Origin: JBCCCJ01 sp039029315
GTDB lineage: Bacteria > Bacteroidota > Bacteroidia > J057
Length of the DNA: 21,325 bases
Direction: 5' to 3'
Assembly (NCBI GenBank): GCA_039029315.1
Contig: JBCCGK010000155.1
Location: 1 to 21,325 of the forward strand
Below the pieces are notes generated by a model. It saw only the letters and a list, made by a program, of their open reading frames with translations. It had not been told where the DNA came from and ran no database searches. Of the stretch, positions 6,561 to 15,096 are shown piece after piece. The position numbers were made by a program, and so were the translations under genes. The stretch's first letter is position 1, and each line of letters starts with the position of its first letter.

Positions 6561-9181
6561 AAGAACAGCCACCAGATCCCCGCCCACCCCAATGGCCCCT
6601 GTCCTTTATGCGCTGGGCCATCCGGGAAGACTATCTCGAAGAGATCGAAGGGGATATGGAGGAGGTCTTTCAGGACAATCTGGAGCGCTATTCTCTGAAA
6701 AAGACAAAAAGGCTTTATACGGTCGAAACCCTCAAACTTCTCCGACCTGCAATCCTCAAACATTTCAATCCACAATCATTCGTCCCTCCCACTGCCATGT
6801 TCCGACACAATCTTTTAATCAGCTATCGGGGGTTTCTCCGCAACAAGACCAGCTTCCTCATCAATCTCATTGGACTATCAACAGGTTTGGCCTGTACCTT
6901 GCTTATTTATCTCTGGGTGGCTGATGAATTGTCTGTCGATTCCTTCCACGAGATAGACCCCCAGTTATATCAGGTAAAGCTTCATATTCAAAAAGAAGAG
7001 AACATCCAAACGGAAGATGATACCCCTGCTCTTCTTGCGCAAGCCATGGCAGAGGAGATGCCTGAAGTAGAAGCAGCCGTGGTGATCAATGCAGATTTTT
7101 GCAAACCTGAAGGCATTCTCTCCCATGAGGGTCAGATCCAGGCAAGTAATGGCCTATTTGCCAGTTCCAATTTCTTTGAGCAGCTGTCATATCCACTCAT
7201 TGAAGGGAATACTGCGTATGTTCTCTCGGACAAAAGAAATATTGTCCTCTCAGAAGACATCGCCATCAAAATGTTTCTATCCGCGGAGAAGGCCATGGGA
7301 AAAACCTTAACCTGGAAGTTTCAGTTCGATGGTGAAACCTTTGAGGAAATCGTACAGGTTGCCGGGGTTTATGAAGATCCCCCAGACAATGCCAGTCTGC
7401 AATTTGATGCAGTCGCTCATTTTGACCTCCTTATCAAGGCTGACCGCTGGGCTGGCCATTGGAGTGGGTCCTATGCAAAGACTTTACTTGTTTTAAAAAA
7501 GGATACAGACATCCAGACATTCAATGATAAGATTGGGGACTTTCTCTTTACAAGCTCTCAGCTTCCCTGGAGAAAAAACTCAAAAGTCTTTGTTCAGCAG
7601 TATTCTCAGCAATATTTGCATGGGACATACGAAAATGGTGTTCAGCTTGGAGGAAGAATTGTCTATGTCAGATTGTTTTCCATCGTCGCCCTGTTTATTC
7701 TGCTGATCGCCTGTATCAATTTTATGAATCTGTCTACAGCACAGGCATCCACAAAGATGAAGGAAATTGGAGTCAAGAAGGCGATCGGAGCCAGTCGAAG
7801 GGAACTAATATGGCAATTTCTGAGTGAATCCATGCTCATGGCGGTTCTTTCTTTTTTTCTTGCTTTCTGTCTGGTTCTGTTGATCCTTCCTCACTTCAAT
7901 GAGCTTACGGATAAGTCTATTCGTCTGGTTTTTGAGCCAAATGTCTTGATATCTCTGGCAGGGATTGTGCTGTTTACAGGCTTTGTCGCTGGTAGTTATC
8001 CTGCCTTTTATCTGTCTGGCTTTGATCCAATATCCGTTCTGAAAGGAAGGCGCAGTAGTTCGGCTGGGGAACAATGGATTCGCCAGGGATTGGTCATTTT
8101 TCAGTTTACCTTATCGGTGATTCTGATTGTAGGTGTGTTGGTGGTCAAACAGCAAATGACATATATCCAAACCAAACATCTGGGTTTCCAACGGGATCAT
8201 GTGATTTCTTTTTTGATGGGAAACAGCAATAAAGCTCCTGCCCTCTTTCTGAGAGAATTGAAACAAATTCCTGGAGTGGTGCTGGCATCGAATATGAATG
8301 GCAATATTCTGAGCGGTTATGACAATCAAAGTGGCTATTCCTGGCGGGGAGAAGAGGCAGACAAAAAATTCAGATTTCAGGCTCCAAGAATCGGCTATGA
8401 TGTGATCGAGACATTGGGCATGGAGATGTTGGAGGGACGATCATTTTCGCGGGAATTCAATGATGGCACCTCCCATATTATCATCAATGAGACAGCCCTC
8501 CAACTGATGCAGTTGGACAATCCAATCGGGACCACTATCGGCTATGGATCAGAAACAAGAGAAATCATCGGCCTTGTCAAAGACTTTCATTATGGATCTA
8601 TTCATCGACAGGTGGAACCCTTGATTTTTCGTTTTCGAAATGGGGGGCGGGACATCCTGGTGAACATCCAGGCTGGAACAGAAAAAGCAACAATCAGTCA
8701 GATTGAAGACCTGTATGAGACATTTCATCCCGGCTTCCCATTTAGCTTTAGCTTTCTGGATCAGGAGTATCAGCAATTGTATGAAGCCGAGGAGAGAGTT
8801 GCAGCCTTGTCTGGTTACTTCGCTATCCTGGCGATCCTCATTTCCTGTCTTGGGCTTTTTGGTTTGACTGCTTTTATGGCGGAACGACGAAGCAAAGAGA
8901 TCGGCATCCGCAAAATTCTGGGAGCAAGTATCTGGGGAATCACACGGATGCTCTCCTTGTCCTTCACAAAAATGGTTTTGCTTGCCATCCTGATTGCTTT
9001 GCCAATTGGGTATCTGATTGCCAATCGCTGGTTGGAGAGTTTTGCGTACCGAATCGAACTGCACTGGTGGCTATTTATGATTGCGGCTGTGACGGCTTTG
9101 CTGATTGCATGGCTGACCGTTGGATTTCAAACGTATCGGGCCGCCAGGATCGATCCTGTACTGTGTTTGCGGGATGAATAG
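6557..9181 (+). CDS. FtsX/MacB-type ABC transporter permease with N-terminal permease prefix domain (copy 1)
   Basis: An 874-residue permease. Residues about 10-75 are a cytoplasmic prefix domain (WPLSFMRWAIREDYLEEIEG, then EVFQDNLERYSLKK) found in PadR-linked permeases. Membrane helix 1 is at about 99-121, followed by a periplasmic MacB_PCD-like domain (about 125-365). An FtsX unit has helices at about 372-392, 424-445 and 463-485, with the coupling sequence KEIGVKKAIGAS. Helix 5 (about 514-534) leads to a second periplasmic domain. A second FtsX unit has helices at about 755-775, 805-825 and 838-860, with KEIGIRKILGAS. Permeases of this class act with an ATPase in export or mechanotransmission; no ATP-binding subunit is encoded in the window. 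It is coupled to PadR by a 4-base overlap and followed after 26 bases by a paralogue. Confidence 0.92.
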   Translation: MKEQPPDPRPPQWPLSFMRWAIREDYLEEIEGDMEEVFQDNLERYSLKKTKRLYTVETLKLLRPAILKHFNPQSFVPPTAMFRHNLLISYRGFLRNKTSFLINLIGLSTGLACTLLIYLWVADELSVDSFHEIDPQLYQVKLHIQKEENIQTEDDTPALLAQAMAEEMPEVEAAVVINADFCKPEGILSHEGQIQASNGLFASSNFFEQLSYPLIEGNTAYVLSDKRNIVLSEDIAIKMFLSAEKAMGKTLTWKFQFDGETFEEIVQVAGVYEDPPDNASLQFDAVAHFDLLIKADRWAGHWSGSYAKTLLVLKKDTDIQTFNDKIGDFLFTSSQLPWRKNSKVFVQQYSQQYLHGTYENGVQLGGRIVYVRLFSIVALFILLIACINFMNLSTAQASTKMKEIGVKKAIGASRRELIWQFLSESMLMAVLSFFLAFCLVLLILPHFNELTDKSIRLVFEPNVLISLAGIVLFTGFVAGSYPAFYLSGFDPISVLKGRRSSSAGEQWIRQGLVIFQFTLSVILIVGVLVVKQQMTYIQTKHLGFQRDHVISFLMGNSNKAPALFLRELKQIPGVVLASNMNGNILSGYDNQSGYSWRGEEADKKFRFQAPRIGYDVIETLGMEMLEGRSFSREFNDGTSHIIINETALQLMQLDNPIGTTIGYGSETREIIGLVKDFHYGSIHRQVEPLIFRFRNGGRDILVNIQAGTEKATISQIEDLYETFHPGFPFSFSFLDQEYQQLYEAEERVAALSGYFAILAILISCLGLFGLTAFMAERRSKEIGIRKILGASIWGITRMLSLSFTKMVLLAILIALPIGYLIANRWLESFAYRIELHWWLFMIAAVTALLIAWLTVGFQTYRAARIDPVLCLRDE

Positions 9182-9207
9182 GGTAGCTCCTATTGGATAT
9201 TTTTCAC

Positions 9208-11817
9208 ATGAAAAAAAATCAATCAGATCCTCATCCACCCAAATGGCCCCTTTCCTTTATGCGTTGGGTCATTCGGGAAGACTATCTCGAAGAGATCGAA
9301 GGAGATATGGAGGAAGTATTTCAAGATAATCTGGAGCGCTATTCTCTGAAAAAAACAAAAAGGCTTTATACAGTCGAAACCCTCAAACTTCTTCGTCCAT
9401 CTATCCTCAAGCATATTCATCCACAATCATTCATCCCTCCCACAGCCATGTTCAAACACAATCTTATCATCAGTTATCGTGGTTTTCTTCGAAACAAAAC
9501 CACCTTCTTGATCAACCTTATCGGCCTCTCTACAGGATTGGCGGGTGCTTTGTTGATCTTCTTTTGGGTCCAGGATGAGTTGCGGGTAAATAACATCTTC
9601 GAGAAAGGGGATCAACTGTATCAAATCCAAGAAAACTTCCCAGTCGCTCAGGAGATTCTCACCATGGGAAGAACCCCCGTCTTCCTAGGCAGCGAACTGG
9701 TAAAAGAAATGCCTGAAGTAGAGCTTAGTACTGTTGTTAGCAGGTATTTTCAAGCTGGCATTTTGAGTCATGAAGAGAATCAGGCAAAAGGCAGTGCGAT
9801 TTTTGCCAGTGAAGATTTCTTCAAGGTCTTTTCCTATCATCTGATTGCGGGGAATCGAGAGCAGATCCTCACAGACAAAAGAAGCATTGCTATTTCCGAA
9901 ACCCTGGCTAAATCTCTGTTTCGTACGACAAGAGATGCTGTCGGCAAAACTATCGAATGGAAACACGACTTCTTCCAGGGCCCCTTTCTGATCTCCGGGA
10001 TCTTTGAGGATGTGCCGGTCCACTCCACGATGAAGTTTGATCTGATCTTCCATCATGACATCTATCTTGATCTGGATGAGGAATCAGAAAAGTGGTATTC
10101 AAACGCAGGGCTGAACTTCCTGATTCTCAAAAAAGGAACAAATATCGATCAGTTTAATGAAAAAATCCGCCCTTATTTGCAATCCAAAACCCAATGGAAA
10201 GAACAATCCGAAATCTTTGTACAGCAATACAAGAAAAAATATCTCCATGGGGAATTTGAGAATGGGGTAAACGTGGGAGGGAGAATCAGTTATGTGCGCA
10301 TGTTTTCGCTCATTGCTCTCTTCATTCTGATCATTGCCTGTATCAATTTCATGAACCTCTCTACTGCCCAGGCTTCCAAGAAGATGAAAGAGATTGGAGT
10401 CAAAAAAGCGATTGGAGCTACACGCAAGAATTTGATGATTCAGTTTTTGAGTGAATCCATGTTGATGGCCTTTTTGTCATTTTTGCTGGCCTTGCTTTTC
10501 ATTGGCATGATGCTTCCTCAATTCAATGAAATCACCGGTAAAGATCTTCTTTTGACCTGGGATAGCAGCCTGATCTTCCTGATTACGGGAGTTGTCGTGA
10601 TCTGTGGCTTGCTGGCAGGGAGTTATCCAGCTTTTTATTTGTCCGGCTTTGATCCAATTCTGGTATTGAAAGGCAAGCGCAGTTCGACCTCCGGAGAGCA
10701 GTGGATCAGAAAGGGCCTGGTCATTTTTCAGTTTGCCATCTCTTTGGTGTTCATGGTCGGGGTGGTGGTGGTCCAGCAGCAAATGGCGTATACACAGACC
10801 CGAAACCTGGGCTATAATCGGGATCAAGTCATTCGATTTGATCGAGGGAGTTTCGACGATCCAACGGTCTTCCTTTCAGAATTGGAAAAGATCTCAGGCG
10901 TAGCCCTTGCTTCCAATATGAATGGGAACTTCCTCAGTGGAATGGACGCTCAGAGTGGCTATGTTTGGACAGGGGAAGTCTCAGATGAAGCCTATCTGTT
11001 CAAAGCGCCACAAATCGGATACGATGTCATTGAAACCCTGGGCATAGAGGTGATCATGGGACGTTCTTTTTCCAGGGAGATGAAGGATGATCGCTTTAAG
11101 ATCATCCTCAATGAATCGGCCCTCAAGCTGATGGGCTTGAAAGATCCCATTGGCACCATTCTCGACAAAAATGTAGGGAATGGTCGAGAACATCGTCAAA
11201 TCATTGGCGTCATCAAGGATTTCCAGTATGGATCTATACATGAAAAGATCGGCCCACTTATTTTGAGATTCCGCCCTGCTGGCAGACAAATGCTGGTCAA
11301 AATCCAGGCTGGAACAGAACCATCCACCCTCAAGCAAATCCGTACGTTATTCAAAAAGTTTTATCCAGATAAGGAGTTTCAATTTACCTTTTTGGATGAG
11401 GATTATCAGGCGTTGTATGTCGCAGAACAGCGAGTTGCCACCTTATCCAGCTATTTTGGGACGCTTGCGATCATCATTTCCTGTCTAGGTCTGTTTGGTT
11501 TGGCCTCCTTTACCGCCGAGCGTCGGAACAAGGAGATCAGCATTCGCAAGATTCTTGGTGCAAGCGTCTGGGAAATTGTCAGATTGCTGTCTCGCAACTT
11601 CAGTCAGATGGTGTTACTTGCCATCCTGATCGGTATTCCGATTAGCTATGTGGTTGCCCAGCGGTGGTTGGATTCATTTGCCTACCAGATTGATCTGAAA
11701 TGGTGGTATTTTGGCCTATGCGGAATCGCAGCTCTCTTGATTGCCTGGTTGACCATTGGCTTCCAAACCTTCAAAGCTGCCAGTGCAAACCCTGCGGAGC
11801 AACTCAGAAGTGAGTGA
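9208..11817 (+). CDS. FtsX/MacB-type ABC transporter permease with N-terminal permease prefix domain (copy 2)
   Basis: An 869-residue tandem paralogue of the preceding permease, with the same architecture: prefix domain (about 10-75), one helix, a MacB_PCD-like periplasmic domain, an FtsX unit with KEIGVKKAIGAT, a second periplasmic domain, and an FtsX unit with KEISIRKILGAS. The ATG at 9208 gives MKKNQSDPHPPKWPL, aligning residue for residue with copy 1; the in-frame TTG at 9193 is less likely. Residues 10-100 differ from copy 1 at only about nine positions, and the DNA there is over 90% identical. The first periplasmic domain is much more divergent. That pattern suggests gene conversion of the 5' end, or strong constraint on the cytoplasmic module while the sensing or substrate domain diverged. 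Probably same operon as padR. Confidence 0.92.
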   Translation: MKKNQSDPHPPKWPLSFMRWVIREDYLEEIEGDMEEVFQDNLERYSLKKTKRLYTVETLKLLRPSILKHIHPQSFIPPTAMFKHNLIISYRGFLRNKTTFLINLIGLSTGLAGALLIFFWVQDELRVNNIFEKGDQLYQIQENFPVAQEILTMGRTPVFLGSELVKEMPEVELSTVVSRYFQAGILSHEENQAKGSAIFASEDFFKVFSYHLIAGNREQILTDKRSIAISETLAKSLFRTTRDAVGKTIEWKHDFFQGPFLISGIFEDVPVHSTMKFDLIFHHDIYLDLDEESEKWYSNAGLNFLILKKGTNIDQFNEKIRPYLQSKTQWKEQSEIFVQQYKKKYLHGEFENGVNVGGRISYVRMFSLIALFILIIACINFMNLSTAQASKKMKEIGVKKAIGATRKNLMIQFLSESMLMAFLSFLLALLFIGMMLPQFNEITGKDLLLTWDSSLIFLITGVVVICGLLAGSYPAFYLSGFDPILVLKGKRSSTSGEQWIRKGLVIFQFAISLVFMVGVVVVQQQMAYTQTRNLGYNRDQVIRFDRGSFDDPTVFLSELEKISGVALASNMNGNFLSGMDAQSGYVWTGEVSDEAYLFKAPQIGYDVIETLGIEVIMGRSFSREMKDDRFKIILNESALKLMGLKDPIGTILDKNVGNGREHRQIIGVIKDFQYGSIHEKIGPLILRFRPAGRQMLVKIQAGTEPSTLKQIRTLFKKFYPDKEFQFTFLDEDYQALYVAEQRVATLSSYFGTLAIIISCLGLFGLASFTAERRNKEISIRKILGASVWEIVRLLSRNFSQMVLLAILIGIPISYVVAQRWLDSFAYQIDLKWWYFGLCGIAALLIAWLTIGFQTFKAASANPAEQLRSE

Positions 11818-11847
11818 GAGAATTCAGGGAGGTGAACCAGACGTTTT

Positions 11848-11872
11848 TTGAGGAGACGGTCTGGCTCCTCAA
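11848..11872. other. Hairpin between convergent genes
   Basis: TTGAGGAG (11848-11855) and CTCCTCAA (11865-11872) form a perfect 8-bp stem with a nine-base loop, and the right arm covers the stop codon of the minus-strand nucleotidyltransferase gene. A T-run precedes the stem on the plus strand rather than following it, so it is not a standard terminator in either direction. It may still help separate the convergent transcripts. Confidence 0.35.
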
Positions 11873-12615
11873 CAATCCAGAGGGCTTTTCAACTGCCATT
11901 CATCTGCTCGTCTTCCACCGAGCAGAGTTTCCATATATTCGACTAGCAGAATTGTCTTCTGAACTTGCTGGTCGAAATCCGTTGCGCCTATGGCTTCCTG
12001 AAGAATCTGTGAGAGGTCTGGATTGCTTTTTCTCAAAAAACCCATCAAGCGCTTCTTCTTCTCCCCCCATTGTCTGCTCATTCCAAAATAGACTTGTATA
12101 CACTCCTCAATCAATTGGAAAGCCAGTAATCGACCACTGATCAGATCCTCCATCGCTTGACAATCCAACAGATCCTTCCGCAAATCATCCAATCCATAGC
12201 GGGCAAATTCCTGCTTGAATGAACTCCATGCCTCTGGAATCTGCGCAACAATGGTCTTCGCTTCTGTCAGAATCGCCTGTACCTCCGGATGAATATCATG
12301 TCTCACAATGCCATTGGCCAACATATGTGCTGTGACAGGTCGATAGGTTTCCCGCTCAAAATAGGCCCGAATCTGCTGCGGAGGATTTTGAAAATATTCG
12401 ATCTCTACCCCATTGATCCAGGTATTGCCTCGTTCTCTATCAGTCATAGAGGGATGTGTAATGACCATCACATCGATATCCGAATGCGGTCCCAGCTTCG
12501 CATGCACATAAGAGCCAGAAAAGATCACTCCTATCACCTGTGGATCTTGCCTGATTTGCAGCAAATATTCTTCTGCAGCTGCATCAAATCTCTTTTTTTG
12601 CGTTTCTGGGAACAT
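11869..12615 (-). CDS. Nucleotidyltransferase-fold protein
   Basis: A 248-residue protein of the polymerase-beta-like nucleotidyltransferase fold. The active-site signature is clear: G34-S35, ten residues, then D46-I-D48 (FSGSYVHAKLGPHSDIDVMV), with a candidate third carboxylate at E71 or E73 (GVEIEYFQ). The rest (about 85-248) is helical with no recognised domain. The family includes aminoglycoside-type nucleotidyltransferases and toxins such as MNT-like proteins; the substrate here is unknown. I chose the ATG at 12615; a GTG at 12711 would add 32 residues but lies 15 bases from the divergent gene start and leaves no promoter space. No HEPN partner gene is adjacent, which argues against a MNT-HEPN toxin pair. 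It is convergent with the permease genes and divergent from 12726. Confidence 0.82.
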   Translation of the reverse strand: MFPETQKKRFDAAAEEYLLQIRQDPQVIGVIFSGSYVHAKLGPHSDIDVMVITHPSMTDRERGNTWINGVEIEYFQNPPQQIRAYFERETYRPVTAHMLANGIVRHDIHPEVQAILTEAKTIVAQIPEAWSSFKQEFARYGLDDLRKDLLDCQAMEDLISGRLLAFQLIEECIQVYFGMSRQWGEKKKRLMGFLRKSNPDLSQILQEAIGATDFDQQVQKTILLVEYMETLLGGRRADEWQLKSPLDC

Positions 12616-12725
12616 CTTATAGGAATTTTTGTTAAAAAGGATAAGCGCGATTTCTCTGAAATTTCCGTATCTTCGATTCAACGCATTGATCTCCTGTCTT
12701 TGAGTATTCACCCCAACCCTTAACT

Positions 12726-13841
12726 ATGAAACTGCTTACGTACATATGTAGCCTCCTGTTGCTGCTTATGCCCCAATACACCTTCCCAACAGAAGGCGGA
12801 CCTGATCTCACATCAGGCTTTGAGCAAGGAAATCCACACATCAAGTCTATCAATGCGATGGCCTTTGGACCTGAAGGCATTCTGTTTTTAGGAGATTCGC
12901 ATCATGCCAAAATCGTCGCGATGGATACTGAAGATCAGGTCTCTCGTGGAGCAGCTGATCGGATCAGCATGAAGCAAATTGATCACAAAATCGCCTCACT
13001 CGTTGGAACAACAGCAGATAAACTCTCCATCCAGGACATGGCGGTCAATCCAATTTCCAAAACCATCTACATCGCTGCCCATCTCGAAGATGGAACACCA
13101 GTCCTCGTCAAGACCAGCGGAGAGAATCTGGAATTGGTTTCTCTGGAATCTGCCAGTTTTTCTGTCACAGATCTGACCAATCCGATCAAGGCAGATGCCA
13201 AGGACAGACGAGGCAGGTCGCAAAGAAAATGGGCCATCTCAGACATGGCTTATTTTGATGGGCAGGTCATGGTCTCTGGTTTGTCCAATGAAGAATTTGG
13301 CTCAACCTTCCGCAGCATCAATTTCCCCTTTTCAGACCAGCAGAAGTACTCCACCCTGGAGATTTTTCACGCTGCTCACGGAAAATATGAAACGCATTCT
13401 CCCATCAAGACATTTATGCCTTATAAGCTGAATGGAGAAGCACATATTCTAGCCAGCTATACTTGTACACCGCTTGTCATCTTTCCATTGAGCGAAATGA
13501 AAGCGGGAGAACACACCAAAGGAAAAACTGTCGCCGAATTGGGAAACAGGAATACCCCACTGGATATCATCAGCTATGAGAACAATGGGAAGTCTTACCT
13601 CCTGATGGCTAATTCAAGTCGGGCATTGATGAAAATTGATCCCGAAAAGGTGGCTTCCTATACCGACTTTTTGACGGAACCCGTCAAGGAAAATTCTGCG
13701 ATTGCCGGAGTTGAATTCCTCAATATGCCCTATGTCTTCGTCACCCAACTCGACGATTACAATGAGCAAGCTGTCTTGATGATTCGTCGTCAGGCCAATG
13801 GATCTCTGGACATGGAAACCGTATCCAAGCGAAGATTGTAA
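12726..13841 (+). CDS. Exported propeller-like protein of unknown function
   Basis: A 371-residue protein with a signal peptide (MKLLTYICSLLLLLMPQYTF). I do not recognise the family by name. The body has repeated strand patterns of the NHL/WD-like type: SINAMAFGPEGILFLGDS, IQDMAVNPISKTIYIAAH, AISDMAYFDGQVMVSGLS, PLDIISYENNGKSYLLMANS and AGVEFLNMPYVFVTQL. Each has a hydrophobic strand, a turn and a second strand, so a beta-propeller of roughly six blades is likely. A short conserved-looking block is ASYTCTPLVIFPLSEM. The stop codon is one base from the start of the next gene, so the two almost certainly form an operon and may act on the same periplasmic or surface substrate. Confidence 0.8.
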   Translation: MKLLTYICSLLLLLMPQYTFPTEGGPDLTSGFEQGNPHIKSINAMAFGPEGILFLGDSHHAKIVAMDTEDQVSRGAADRISMKQIDHKIASLVGTTADKLSIQDMAVNPISKTIYIAAHLEDGTPVLVKTSGENLELVSLESASFSVTDLTNPIKADAKDRRGRSQRKWAISDMAYFDGQVMVSGLSNEEFGSTFRSINFPFSDQQKYSTLEIFHAAHGKYETHSPIKTFMPYKLNGEAHILASYTCTPLVIFPLSEMKAGEHTKGKTVAELGNRNTPLDIISYENNGKSYLLMANSSRALMKIDPEKVASYTDFLTEPVKENSAIAGVEFLNMPYVFVTQLDDYNEQAVLMIRRQANGSLDMETVSKRRL

Positions 13842-13842
13842 G

Positions 13843-14949
13843 ATGATCCTTCTGAACGTATTTCCAAAGCCGATTCTCAGCTTGCTGTGGATCGGCTTTG
13901 CCTCCTCTCTCATTTGTGGGCAAACTGTTCCCACAGCTGTTTGGGTTCAGGATGGGCATACATGGAATGTGCAACTACAGGATACACTCTGGGAGGCGGG
14001 AATGGAAGAGGCTCCAAACATTCTTAGCGTATATGTTGGAGAAAAAGCCCCTTTCACCAAGCAGCCAGCCATTCTAGGCAGCTATACTTCAGTCTCGGGA
14101 GTTCTCACATTTACTCCCAGATTTCCTTTTCGCCCCAATCTCAGCTACCGTGCTCAATACAAATCATCTGAGCCTATTCTTTTTCGGATTCCACAGAAGG
14201 CTCCGAAAGAAGCTGCCAGAGTGCTGAGTATCTACCCCTCTGTTGATTCATTGCCTGCTAACCAACTCAAGCTATTCATTCATTTTTCCCAGCCCATGCG
14301 GCAAGGTGTGGCTTATGAGCATCTTCTCTGGTCAGATGAATCTGGCGAGGCCCTCCCCTCCCCTTTCCTGGAATTGCAACCGGAATTGTGGGATGAAACA
14401 GGCAGAATTCTTACCCTTTGGTTTGATCCAGGTAGAGTGAAACGGGCTTTGGGTCCCAATAAGATCTGGGGCGCTCCCATGGAGGAAGGACATCTTTACC
14501 ATCTTTCCATAGATTCCACCTGGACCACAACTGAAGGCTATCCCCTCACTCATGGCATTCACAAGTCGATCTTTGCAGTCGCGGAGGATCGCGGCAAACC
14601 GGATGTTTCAGACTGGACCATCTCTTCTCCCTCAGAAGGAACAAGAATTCCCTTGGTCATTGAATTTGGAGAGTCAATGGATCATCTACTCCTGACCAAA
14701 ACATTCTTACTCAAGAATTCCCAAAATGAGGTGATTCAAGGGAAAATCGATATTGGTCGGGCAGAAAAGAGTTGGTATTTCTTCCCTGATTTGCCCTGGC
14801 AAAAAGATCAATACAGGCTAGTGATTGAAAGTCGTTTGGAGGATTTGGCCGGAAATAATTTGAATCGCCTGTTTGATCAGGAGATGAGCCAGAAGGTGGA
14901 TCAACCAACTGATCAGGATGTTTATGAGCTACTTCTCAGCATTGAATAG
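13843..14949 (+). CDS. Exported protein with Ig-like (SbsA/Big_5-type) domains
   Basis: A 368-residue protein. The ATG at 13843 follows the previous stop codon by one base and gives a signal peptide ending near SLICG/Q, so I prefer it to the longer in-frame start at 13798 that would overlap the upstream gene. Residues about 125-245 and 275-350 resemble bacterial Ig-like units of the SbsA/Big_5 type, which begin like VLSIYPSVDSLPANQLKLFI with FSQPM and end like LEDLAGNNLNRLFD. Residues 30-105 are a further beta-rich region. Such domains usually serve as structural spacers or binding modules in extracytoplasmic proteins. No sorting domain or lipobox is visible, so the mature protein may be periplasmic. 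Function unknown; it is co-transcribed with the propeller-like gene. Confidence 0.8.
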   Translation: MILLNVFPKPILSLLWIGFASSLICGQTVPTAVWVQDGHTWNVQLQDTLWEAGMEEAPNILSVYVGEKAPFTKQPAILGSYTSVSGVLTFTPRFPFRPNLSYRAQYKSSEPILFRIPQKAPKEAARVLSIYPSVDSLPANQLKLFIHFSQPMRQGVAYEHLLWSDESGEALPSPFLELQPELWDETGRILTLWFDPGRVKRALGPNKIWGAPMEEGHLYHLSIDSTWTTTEGYPLTHGIHKSIFAVAEDRGKPDVSDWTISSPSEGTRIPLVIEFGESMDHLLLTKTFLLKNSQNEVIQGKIDIGRAEKSWYFFPDLPWQKDQYRLVIESRLEDLAGNNLNRLFDQEMSQKVDQPTDQDVYELLLSIE

Positions 14950-15096
14950 ACAACTTAGTCAGTGGCATGCTTCTTTATTTTCTCACAGTAATGTATTGTA
15001 ACTCCGCAGACATTGGTACATTTACAGGCTACATTTCTGTGATGATTCTGGAATCGGTATTCCCAGACCTCATTGCTGAGTCTTTAACATTTACAC

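Noticed and set aside
8549..9064. Minus-strand frame of 171 codons inside permease copy 1
   Set aside because: It is antisense to conserved FtsX helices and the KEIGIRKILGAS motif; a similar shadow frame appears in the paralogue only because the DNA is related.
11814..12140. Open frame of 108 codons on the plus strand overlapping the last permease codon by four bases
   Set aside because: It runs antisense through the nucleotidyltransferase gene, whose GS-x10-DxD motif makes the minus strand the coding one; the plus-strand translation has no recognisable feature.
12289..12723. Plus-strand frame of 144 codons opposite the nucleotidyltransferase
   Set aside because: It covers the catalytic motif region of the minus-strand gene in antisense and has an irregular, Cys/His/Ile-rich composition typical of shadow frames.
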